Source: Acidobacteriota bacterium (GTDB lineage: Bacteria; Acidobacteriota; Vicinamibacteria; Vicinamibacterales; UBA8438). From it: a stretch of DNA of 5,477 bases. The position numbers and the translations under genes are program-made. The notes under the pieces are model-generated. The model was not told the origin of the DNA. It did no database searches and saw only the letters and a list, made by a program, of their open reading frames with translations. Positions 1 through 4,638 of this stretch are shown piece by piece. The DNA lies in assembly GCA_005778315.1 (NCBI GenBank), contig SXOW01000430.1, forward strand, positions 1 through 5,477, read 5' to 3'. The stretch's first letter is position 1. Every line of letters begins with the position of its first letter.

Positions 1-486
1 CAGCTCGGCGGCGGCGCGCTCGACTTTCTCGGCAAGGCCACGCCGGTAGTCGTCAAGCCGGGCGGCAATGGCGGGGTCGCCAACGGCCAGGATCTGGGCC
101 GCCAGCACGGCGGCGTTGGTCGCACCAGCCGTCCCGACCGCGACGGTGGCGACAGGGATGCCCGGCGGCATCTGCACGGTCGCCAACAAGGCGTCGAAGC
201 CGCCAAGCGGCGACGAGTCGATAGGCACGCCGATGACCGGCAGCGCCGTGTGGGCCGCCACCACGCCAGCCAGGTGCGCGGCCGCGCCGGCCCCCACCAC
301 GAACACTTTCACCCCCCGGGCGAGCGCGTCTGCCATGACCCGCCGCACCCGGTCCGGTGAGCGGTGGGCGGACGCCACCGTCATGTCGCACGTGATGCCG
401 AGTTCTCGCAACGTGCGAACCGTGTTGGCCATCACTTCGGCGTCGGAGCCGGACCCCATCAAGATCTGAACCTGCAAATCACTCAT
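1..486 (-). CDS. purE: N5-carboxyaminoimidazole ribonucleotide mutase, class I PurE (3' end cut by window)
   Basis: PurE converts N5-CAIR to CAIR in cytoplasmic de novo purine synthesis (N5-CAIR mutase, the step after PurK). The minus-strand reading frame opens with ATG at 486 and stays open for 162 codons to the window edge. Since class I PurE proteins are roughly 160-175 residues, only a short tail should be missing. Visible family motifs in order: the phosphate-binding loop MGSGSD (residues 10-15), the active-site motif SAHRSPD (39-45, with the conserved His at 41), the glycine/alanine-rich segment GAGAAAHLAG (65-74), and the stretch VQMPPGIPVATVAVG (104-118). The start is supported by AAGGGGAGAG (504-495), 8 nt before the ATG. 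The gene lies 18 nt after the purD stop, so the two are very probably cotranscribed. Class I PurE normally needs PurK to supply N5-CAIR; purK is not in view and could lie beyond the left edge. Identity is secure; only the C-terminus is unknown. Confidence 0.97.
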   Translation of the reverse strand, partial: MSDLQVQILMGSGSDAEVMANTVRTLRELGITCDMTVASAHRSPDRVRRVMADALARGVKVFVVGAGAAAHLAGVVAAHTALPVIGVPIDSSPLGGFDALLATVQMPPGIPVATVAVGTAGATNAAVLAAQILAVGDPAIAARLDDYRRGLAEKVERAAAEL

Positions 487-504
487 ACGTCACGCTCTCC
501 CCTT

Positions 505-1773
505 CTACAGAGCCTTCCGACCGATGTCCGTCCGGACCTGCTTCCGCGCAAAAGTAATGCGCGCCTCGGCCGCGTAGGCCCGCTCGATGGCCCGCGTCAT
601 GTCGGCGCCACGACCCACCACGGTCAGCACCCGTCCCCCGGTCGTCACGATCGCGTCATCGCGAACAGCCGTGCCGGCGTGAAAAATCAGGACATCATCG
701 AGCGCCGCCGCAGCGGCCAGACCCGCTATCGGCAGACCAGTGTCGTAGGCCCCAGGATACCCGCCGGACGCCAGCACCACCCCGACGTGCGGATCGCGGG
801 TCTGTGCCAGCTGGCTATGGCCCAGATAGCCACCTGCGGCGGCCGCGAGGACCGGTGCCAACTCTCCCCTGAGCATCGGGAGGACCACTTGCGCTTCTGG
901 GTCCCCCAACCGGACGTTGAACTCGATCACGCGCGGCCCGCTCTCGGTCAGCATGAGGCCCACATACAGGAACCCTTGATAGGGGTCACCCTGGGCGGCA
1001 AAGCCCTCGAGCACCGGCTCGACGATCTCCCGTCTGATACGGGCGTCAATCTCCGCCGTCACGAGGGCGCTCGGAGCAAACGCCCCCATGCCGCCCGTGT
1101 TGGGACCCGCATCGCCATCAAACGCCCGTTTGTGATCTTGTGCCGTGGGCAGGGCGAGCGCACGCTGGCCGTCACAGATGGCGAAGAACGACACCTCGGG
1201 ACCGACCAGACACTCTTCGACCACGACCCGATGCCCGGCCGAACCGAACCGCCCTTCCACCATGGCGTCGCGGACAGCCTGTTCGGCCGTCGCGCGGTCG
1301 GCGGCGACCGTGACTCCTTTGCCGGCTGCGAGCCCATCGGCTTTCACGACCACCGGGAAGCCGAACTGGTCGCCTGAGACGGCGTCGAGCGCCTCATCCG
1401 CGGTGTCGCAGACGCGGAACCGCGCCGTCGGCACGCGGTGCGCGGCCATGAACTGCTTCGCGAACGCTTTGCTGGACTCGAGCTGAGCGGCCACCCGGCT
1501 TGGGCCGAACAAGAGCCGGCCGCTGGCCGTAAACAGGTCTTGAACACCCTGCGCCAGCGGCACCTCAGGCCCGACGACGGTCAGATCGATCGATGCCTCC
1601 TCCGCGAGCGCCAGGATCGCCCGGGGATCCGACACATCGAGGGGCCGATTCGAATCCGCCGCAGTACCGGCGTTGCCCGGCGCACAGATGACGCGGCTGA
1701 CCCCGGGCTCTTGTCTGAACTTCCAGACCAGCGCGTGTTCACGCGCACCGCCCCCCACCACCAGTATCTTCAT
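505..1773 (-). CDS. purD: Phosphoribosylamine--glycine ligase (GAR synthetase)
   Basis: PurD joins glycine to 5-phosphoribosylamine using ATP, giving glycinamide ribonucleotide, the second step of de novo purine synthesis, in the cytoplasm. The 422-residue product matches the usual monofunctional bacterial length. The N-domain begins with VVGGGAREHAL (5-15) and has the APGNAG motif (31-36) and VGPEVPL (67-73). The ATP-grasp part contains VVKADGLAAGKGV (142-154), the nucleotide-binding loop. The family signature is present as RLGDPEAQ (288-295; the usual form is R-[LF]-G-D-P-E-x-Q), preceded by E284 and N286 in IEFNVR, the expected metal-binding pair. No key motif is missing, so the enzyme should be active. 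The start is ATG at 1773-1771 with a modest GGAG about 11 nt upstream; the product begins MKILVVGGG as expected. It is the first visible gene of a purD-purE pair and is transcribed divergently from rpsU. It is a single-domain PurD, not fused to PurM or PurN. Confidence 0.98.
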   Translation of the reverse strand: MKILVVGGGAREHALVWKFRQEPGVSRVICAPGNAGTAADSNRPLDVSDPRAILALAEEASIDLTVVGPEVPLAQGVQDLFTASGRLLFGPSRVAAQLESSKAFAKQFMAAHRVPTARFRVCDTADEALDAVSGDQFGFPVVVKADGLAAGKGVTVAADRATAEQAVRDAMVEGRFGSAGHRVVVEECLVGPEVSFFAICDGQRALALPTAQDHKRAFDGDAGPNTGGMGAFAPSALVTAEIDARIRREIVEPVLEGFAAQGDPYQGFLYVGLMLTESGPRVIEFNVRLGDPEAQVVLPMLRGELAPVLAAAAGGYLGHSQLAQTRDPHVGVVLASGGYPGAYDTGLPIAGLAAAAALDDVLIFHAGTAVRDDAIVTTGGRVLTVVGRGADMTRAIERAYAAEARITFARKQVRTDIGRKAL

Positions 1774-1775
1774 CG

Positions 1776-1805
1776 TTGACGGAACTCCGGGGTTCGGCCT
1801 AGACT
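1776..1805 (+). promoter_or_regulatory. Candidate sigma70-type promoter for rpsU
   Basis: TTGACG (1776-1781) matches the -35 consensus at 5 of 6 positions. With an 18-bp spacer it is followed by TAGACT (1800-1805), which matches the -10 consensus at 4 of 6. It would give rpsU a leader of roughly 130 nt and overlaps the 5' end of the divergent purD transcript. In GC-rich DNA a near-consensus -35 is informative, but the -10 is weak, so this is a candidate only. I found no convincing counterpart for purD on the minus strand in the same interval. Confidence 0.3.
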
Positions 1806-1820
1806 TTCCGTTTGCCCCGT

Positions 1821-1853
1821 CTCCGGAGCAGGACTGCGCGCCGGAGGTGAAAG
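1821..1853 (+). promoter_or_regulatory. rpsU leader stem with a decoy-like Shine-Dalgarno
   Basis: CTCCGG (1821-1826) is complementary to CCGGAG (1841-1846), giving a 6-bp GC-rich stem with a 14-nt loop. Its 3' arm runs into GGAGGTGAAAG (1843-1853), a strong anti-16S complement that is not followed by ATG, GTG or TTG at usable spacing. The same 10-mer, GGAGGTGAAA, recurs at 1929-1938 as the actual ribosome binding site of rpsU. The sequence match and the pairing are seen directly. A role in ribosome sensing or autogenous control of bS21 is inference, and chance in GC-rich DNA cannot be excluded. Confidence 0.3.
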
Positions 1854-1925
1854 CCTAGCATATTCACATTTCTGACCCGGTACGCGCTGTCGCCGGTCAT
1901 CGTGAGGACAGCAGCGTTCACCGGT

Positions 1926-1936
1926 AAGGGAGGTGA
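1926..1936 (+). promoter_or_regulatory. Very strong Shine-Dalgarno of rpsU (decides the TTG start)
   Basis: AAGGGAGGTGA lies 9 nt before the TTG at 1946 and is nearly a full complement of the 16S rRNA 3' tail. There is no ATG or GTG at usable spacing in the bS21 frame, so this site fixes the TTG as start codon. Confidence 0.9.
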
Positions 1937-1945
1937 AAACCAGAT

Positions 1946-2143
1946 TTGGCTGAAGTCAAGGTGCAAGACAGCGAGTCGATCGAGAGCGCGCTGCGCCGCT
2001 TCAAGCGTAAGGTCCAGCAGGAAGACATCATCAAGGACATCAAGAAACACTCGTTCTACTTGAAGCCGGGCGACAAGCGTCGCGCGAAGCAGGCGCTGGC
2101 GCGGAAACGGTCACGCAAGAAGCAACGCCGCGACACCGACTAG
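1946..2143 (+). CDS. rpsU: 30S ribosomal protein bS21
   Basis: bS21 is a small, very basic protein of the 30S subunit that sits near the 3' end of 16S rRNA, by the anti-Shine-Dalgarno/mRNA exit region, and helps initiation. The 65-residue product is close to the family length (E. coli 71). It shows the family pattern: a short N-terminal strand (AEVKV), the ALRRFKRKV helix (15-23), the K-HSFYLKPGDKRRAK segment (about 34-48) and a Lys/Arg-rich C-terminus ending in KKQRRDTD. Translation starts at TTG (1946) behind an exceptionally good Shine-Dalgarno. Here rpsU stands alone after a divergent promoter region and is not followed by the dnaG/rpoD pair found in E. coli. A rare start codon combined with a near-perfect ribosome binding site suggests translational tuning, perhaps autogenous, but that is inference. 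Confidence 0.96.
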   Translation: MAEVKVQDSESIESALRRFKRKVQQEDIIKDIKKHSFYLKPGDKRRAKQALARKRSRKKQRRDTD

Positions 2144-2152
2144 TCCGAGGGG

Positions 2153-2166
2153 CGGCGCGGGCGCCG
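2153..2166 (+). terminator. GC-rich hairpin after rpsU, possible weak terminator
   Basis: CGGCGC (2153-2158) and GCGCCG (2161-2166) form a perfect inverted repeat starting 9 nt after the rpsU stop. Sterically it would fold as a 5-bp stem with a CGGG loop. No T-tract follows, so it is not a canonical intrinsic terminator; it might be a non-canonical terminator, a 3'-end stabilising structure or chance in GC-rich DNA. Confidence 0.3.
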
Positions 2167-2209
2167 TCAATTGACAGAGGTTGGGCTTCGTAGTACCGTG
2201 ACCGTCAAT
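2164..2209 (+). promoter_or_regulatory. Candidate promoter with palindromic operator upstream of STAS gene
   Basis: A full-consensus -35 hexamer TTGACA lies at 2171-2176. Seventeen bases downstream is TACCGT (2194-2199), a poor -10 (3 of 6). The -35 is embedded in the perfect 10-bp palindrome GTCAATTGAC (2166-2175), and the half-site CCGTCAAT (2164-2171) is repeated directly at 2202-2209, so the two copies flank the predicted core promoter. This is the layout expected of a regulated promoter, but the weak -10 means it may need an activator, use another sigma factor, or be coincidental. It would give the STAS gene a leader of about 90 nt. Confidence 0.4.
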
Positions 2210-2213
2210 AATT

Positions 2214-2225
2214 CGCTGTAAAGCG
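2214..2225 (+). promoter_or_regulatory. Small hairpin with GUAA (GNRA) tetraloop
   Basis: CGCT (2214-2217), GTAA (2218-2221) and AGCG (2222-2225) would form a 4-bp stem closed by a GNRA-type tetraloop in the transcript. It lies 13 nt upstream of the larger stem-loop at 2239-2279. Short stems like this arise by chance, so it is notable only together with its neighbour. Confidence 0.25.
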
Positions 2226-2238
2226 CAGACAAATAGGA

Positions 2239-2279
2239 TCTTACGCGTTCCCATAACTTGTTGGGAATGCGGCGTAGGA
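2239..2279 (+). promoter_or_regulatory. Extended bulged stem-loop in the leader of the STAS gene
   Basis: Inner stem: GTTCCCA (2247-2253) pairs with TGGGAAT (2262-2268), including one G-U pair, around the 8-nt loop TAACTTGT. Outer stem: TCTTACGC (2239-2246) pairs with GCGTAGGA (2272-2279), including one G-U pair. A 3-nt GCG bulge (2269-2271) separates them; CGC at 2244-2246 can alternatively pair with this GCG, so the bulge can shift register. In total about 15 pairs within 41 nt, ending 7 nt before AGGAG (2286-2290), the Shine-Dalgarno of the STAS gene. G-U pairs that keep the RNA paired while breaking DNA symmetry hint at an RNA element rather than only a protein operator. No T-tract follows, so it is not an intrinsic terminator. 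I do not recognise it as a known riboswitch class. Confidence 0.5.
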
Positions 2280-2297
2280 CGGAGCAGGAGAGTTGCC

Positions 2298-2639
2298 ATG
2301 ATAATCGAGGAACGCATACTTGAGAACGTCGTCGTCATCGATCTCAAGGGCAAGCTGACGATCGGCGAGGGTGACGAGCTGTTGAGGGAGTCGATCAACA
2401 GCCTGATACAGAAAGGTCACAACAAACTGCTCCTGAACCTCGGAGAGGTTCCCTACGTCGACAGTGCAGGTCTGGGCGAGATCGTCAGAACCTACACCAC
2501 GGTGAAACACCAGGGTGGCACGCTCAAGCTGGTCAATCTCACCAAGCGGATCAGCGATCTGCTGGCGATCACCAAGTTGCTGGCCGTGTTCGACACCTAC
2601 GAGTCAGAGGCGGAAGCCGTCAGCAGTTTCGACTCCTGA
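2298..2639 (+). CDS. STAS-domain protein, anti-sigma factor antagonist (SpoIIAA-like)
   Basis: This is a single STAS domain of 113 residues, the normal length for SpoIIAA/RsbV-type antagonists. Such proteins bind a kinase/anti-sigma partner when unphosphorylated and are switched off by phosphorylation of a conserved Ser. The sequence follows the fold: N-terminal strands (IIEERILENVVVIDLKG, 2-18), a helix containing ELLRESINSLIQKG (27-40), strand KLLLNL (43-48), the phosphosite loop VPYVDSAGLGEIV (51-63) with Ser56 as the predicted site, and the strand LKLVNLTKRISDLL (about 76-89). The start is ATG 2298, with AGGAG (2286-2290) 7 nt upstream. No RsbW-type kinase or PP2C phosphatase gene is in the window, so the partner is unknown. 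It heads a plus-strand gene run with glycan-type genes, 50 nt before the next gene, which suggests a regulatory role in envelope polysaccharide production. That is inference, by analogy to SypA of Vibrio fischeri. Confidence 0.93.
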   Translation: MIIEERILENVVVIDLKGKLTIGEGDELLRESINSLIQKGHNKLLLNLGEVPYVDSAGLGEIVRTYTTVKHQGGTLKLVNLTKRISDLLAITKLLAVFDTYESEAEAVSSFDS

Positions 2640-2689
2640 GGCAACAAGTCAGCCCACCGCGCTGTCAAGGGCGCCCGTGACGAGTACAA

Positions 2690-3613
2690 ATGACCATGAC
2701 CGGCGTCTCGCCTCCGCGTGAGACGCCGGCCAACACTTTGGCGGCCGACCTGCTCGTCTCGCTTCGGCCGGATCAGTGGACCAAGAATCTCTTCGTCTTT
2801 GCTGGCCTGGTGTTCGGGGAACGGCTTCTCGAACCGGGGGCCGTGGCTCGTTCGTGCGCGACGTTTGCCATCTTCTGCGCGCTCTCAAGCGCGATGTACC
2901 TGATCAACGACCTGCGCGATCGCTCCCGCGACCTGTGCCATCCCGTCAAAGCGACGCGACCGATAGCTGCCGGGCGGGTCTCGCCACTCGCTGCCGGCGT
3001 GGTCGCCGCCCTGCTGCTGGCCGGCGGCATCGCGGGCTCGTTTCTCCTCGGCTCTGGCCTGGGGATCGTGTCTGTGGCGTTCGCGGCGTTGCTGACGGTG
3101 TACACGTGGGCCCTCAAGACGATAGCCATTCTCGACGTGCTGACCATCGCCATCGGGTTCGTCGTGCGTGCCGTGGCGGGCGCGGTGGTGCTTGGCGTGG
3201 CGATCAGCCCGTGGCTGCTCGTGTGCACCCTGTTGCTGGCGCTGTTTCTCGGTTTGACGAAGCGCCGACAAGAGGTCGTCACCCTGGGCACGAATGCCAC
3301 CGGCCATCGACCGGTGCTCGCTCGCTACACCCTGCCGCTGGTCGACCAGATGGTCACCATCGTGGCGGGAGCCACCCTGGTAAGCTACGCGATGTACACG
3401 ACGAGCCCGAGCACCACCGCGGAGTTCGGCACCGATTTGCTGACCTTGACCCTGCCGTTTCCGTTGTATGGCGTGCTGCGGTATCTGATGTTGATACACG
3501 ACAACCGTGCAGGGCCCGGACCGTCAGATATCCTTCTCCGAGACCGGCCGCTGGCCGTCTGTATCATCGGGTGGGGTCTCGCAGTGGCCGGCATCATTTA
3601 CAGGCCGTTCTAG
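2690..3613 (+). CDS. UbiA-family polyprenyl-phosphate phosphoribosyltransferase-like membrane enzyme
   Basis: This is a 307-residue integral membrane protein of the UbiA prenyltransferase superfamily, closest in style to decaprenyl-phosphate phosphoribosyltransferase (mycobacterial Rv3806c), which transfers 5-phosphoribose from PRPP to a polyprenyl phosphate. Visible family features: SLRPDQWTKN (24-33) near the N-terminus; the Asp-rich metal-binding motif N73-D74-x2-D77-x3-D81 followed by HPVKATRPIAAG (84-95); Y138 and LKTIAILDV (142-150); GFVVRAVAGA (156-165); and a cytoplasmic-looking TKRRQEV (190-196). Hydrophobic segments around 34-50, 55-72, 100-120, 122-142, 146-172, 174-190, 212-235, 245-268 and 285-304 suggest eight or nine membrane helices. 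ATG 2690 is the first possible start because an in-frame TGA lies at 2678; ATG 2696 is an alternative. No strong Shine-Dalgarno is seen for either. It lies 50 nt after the STAS gene and 20 nt before the next gene. The donor and acceptor are not provable from sequence; another UbiA activity is possible. Confidence 0.88.
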   Translation: MTMTGVSPPRETPANTLAADLLVSLRPDQWTKNLFVFAGLVFGERLLEPGAVARSCATFAIFCALSSAMYLINDLRDRSRDLCHPVKATRPIAAGRVSPLAAGVVAALLLAGGIAGSFLLGSGLGIVSVAFAALLTVYTWALKTIAILDVLTIAIGFVVRAVAGAVVLGVAISPWLLVCTLLLALFLGLTKRRQEVVTLGTNATGHRPVLARYTLPLVDQMVTIVAGATLVSYAMYTTSPSTTAEFGTDLLTLTLPFPLYGVLRYLMLIHDNRAGPGPSDILLRDRPLAVCIIGWGLAVAGIIYRPF

Positions 3614-3633
3614 TGCTCAATCGATAGCCAACC

Positions 3634-4638
3634 ATGGCCGAGTTCAACATTCGTGCGGATTCGATCGACGTCACGCGCATCATGGAGCAGATCCGTGAGC
3701 GCATCCGAGAGAAGCGTGGCGCGGACTATACCGAGCAGCAGATTCGCGAGCTGGCCACGGTCAAGCTGGAAAGTTTTCTCGACCCGAGCCATATACGGTC
3801 GGATCTGGTCGAGCACTTCCGGCAGCTCGCACCCCCGGGCCGCATCGACCCGGTGCCACACGAGGGGTTCGCACCGCCACCCGAAGTCTTCGACTTCGAT
3901 CAAGAGACGATCTACGCGTCGTCTAGAGGACCGATGGGGAAATTGATCCGTCTGATCCGCAAGCTCCTGAATCCGTTACTCAAACTGTTCTTCAACCCGA
4001 ACCCGGTCGTGTTCGCGCTGTCTCGGCAAGCCGAAATCAATGCGTGGACCATGCAACTCCTGCAGCGACAGACCGATCTCATTGAACGTGTGAGCACCCA
4101 GTTCGACCGAGTGGGCAAGAAGTTCGCGGCCCGCGAGGCGCTGGACGCGTTGAACTACGAGGTGCTCAACAATCTGGTCGTCGAAATGACGCGGCTGGCT
4201 GTCGACGTCAAGAACCACAAGATGCTGGTCGAATCCGTCTCCGGTCGGCTCGATTTCTCCGAGCGGCGCTCGCGAGCGCTGGAGTCGGTGGTCCAGAAGC
4301 GGAGCGAAAGGCCGACGGACACCGCCGAGGAAGGAACCGACGAACTATCCGCTCAAGATTCGGGACGAACACGCCGACGACGACGCCGGTCACGGCGGCG
4401 GCCGGGCGAGGGCGATGAGACGGCCGTGCGCCCCAGCGAGGCGGAGGCAGCGCCTTCCCCTACAAGCGCAGAACCGGCGGGAGCCCCGCGGCCCGCCGCG
4501 GAGGCGACGCCACCATCTCGGGCCAACGAGCCGGTCGCGAGCCAGCTATCCCCAGCAGCCGGCACTCCCTCGGCGCCAACGACGAGTTCGGCTGAGCCGT
4601 CGCGGCCCGAGGCACAGACCGGCACCGACGAACCGTGA
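3634..4638 (+). CDS. Protein of unknown function, helical, with Arg-rich tract and disordered Ala/Pro tail
   Basis: I do not recognise a named family. The 334-residue protein has three visible parts. Residues 1-65 are charged and helical (for example IMEQIRERIREKRG, then TEQQIRELA). Residues 100-222 are a helix-rich core with an amphipathic basic/hydrophobic stretch (KLIRLIRKLLNPLLKLFFNP, 103-122), then FALSRQAEINAWTMQLLQRQ (127-146) and LNYEVLNNLVVEMTRL (173-188), continuing as probable coiled coil to about 222. From about 225 the chain is low-complexity: R245-T-R6-S-R3-P257 gives ten Arg in twelve residues, followed by an Ala/Pro/Ser/Thr/Glu-rich tail. There is no signal peptide. The first start after an in-frame TAG (3625) is ATG 3634, with no clear Shine-Dalgarno. 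The reading frame is supported by its close fit after the UbiA gene (20 nt) and by the GTGA overlap with the glycosyltransferase. From memory, similar helical regions occur beside or fused to glycosyltransferases and methyltransferases in polysaccharide loci; this is unverified. Confidence 0.85.
   Translation: MAEFNIRADSIDVTRIMEQIRERIREKRGADYTEQQIRELATVKLESFLDPSHIRSDLVEHFRQLAPPGRIDPVPHEGFAPPPEVFDFDQETIYASSRGPMGKLIRLIRKLLNPLLKLFFNPNPVVFALSRQAEINAWTMQLLQRQTDLIERVSTQFDRVGKKFAAREALDALNYEVLNNLVVEMTRLAVDVKNHKMLVESVSGRLDFSERRSRALESVVQKRSERPTDTAEEGTDELSAQDSGRTRRRRRRSRRRPGEGDETAVRPSEAEAAPSPTSAEPAGAPRPAAEATPPSRANEPVASQLSPAAGTPSAPTTSSAEPSRPEAQTGTDEP

Noticed and set aside
364..1377. Plus-strand open frame of 337 codons across the purine genes
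   Set aside because: It is antisense to purE and purD, which carry full sets of family motifs. Its product is rich in His, Arg and Gly with no recognisable domain, as expected of a shadow frame in GC-rich DNA.
1857..1885. Minus-strand TATGCT as a -10 for purD
   Set aside because: At 17-18 bp spacing the -35 region reads GCGTAC or CGCGTA, with no useful match to consensus, and there is no extended -10.
1862..1927. Possible leader peptide with an ATT start behind the upstream GGAGGTGAAAG copy, ending in the TAA just before the rpsU Shine-Dalgarno
   Set aside because: ATT is a very rare start codon and the 21-residue product has no distinctive composition. The arrangement is suggestive but not supportable.
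1799..2050. Minus-strand 83-codon frame overlapping the rpsU start
   Set aside because: It is antisense to the bS21 gene and its Shine-Dalgarno, and its product shows no family motif.
2153..2166. GC hairpin after rpsU as a canonical intrinsic terminator
   Set aside because: No T-tract follows, and the next bases form the TTGACA/palindrome element. It is listed only as a weak, non-canonical candidate.
2776..3627. Plus-strand 283-codon frame overlapping the UbiA-like gene
   Set aside because: The product is Arg/Gly/His-rich without hydrophobic segments or motifs, whereas the overlapping frame gives a clear multi-helix UbiA-type enzyme.
4440..4638. Ala/Pro/Ser/Glu-rich tail as a sign of frameshift or pseudogene
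   Set aside because: The frame stays open, has normal codon use and ends exactly in the GTGA overlap with the glycosyltransferase, so the tail looks genuine.
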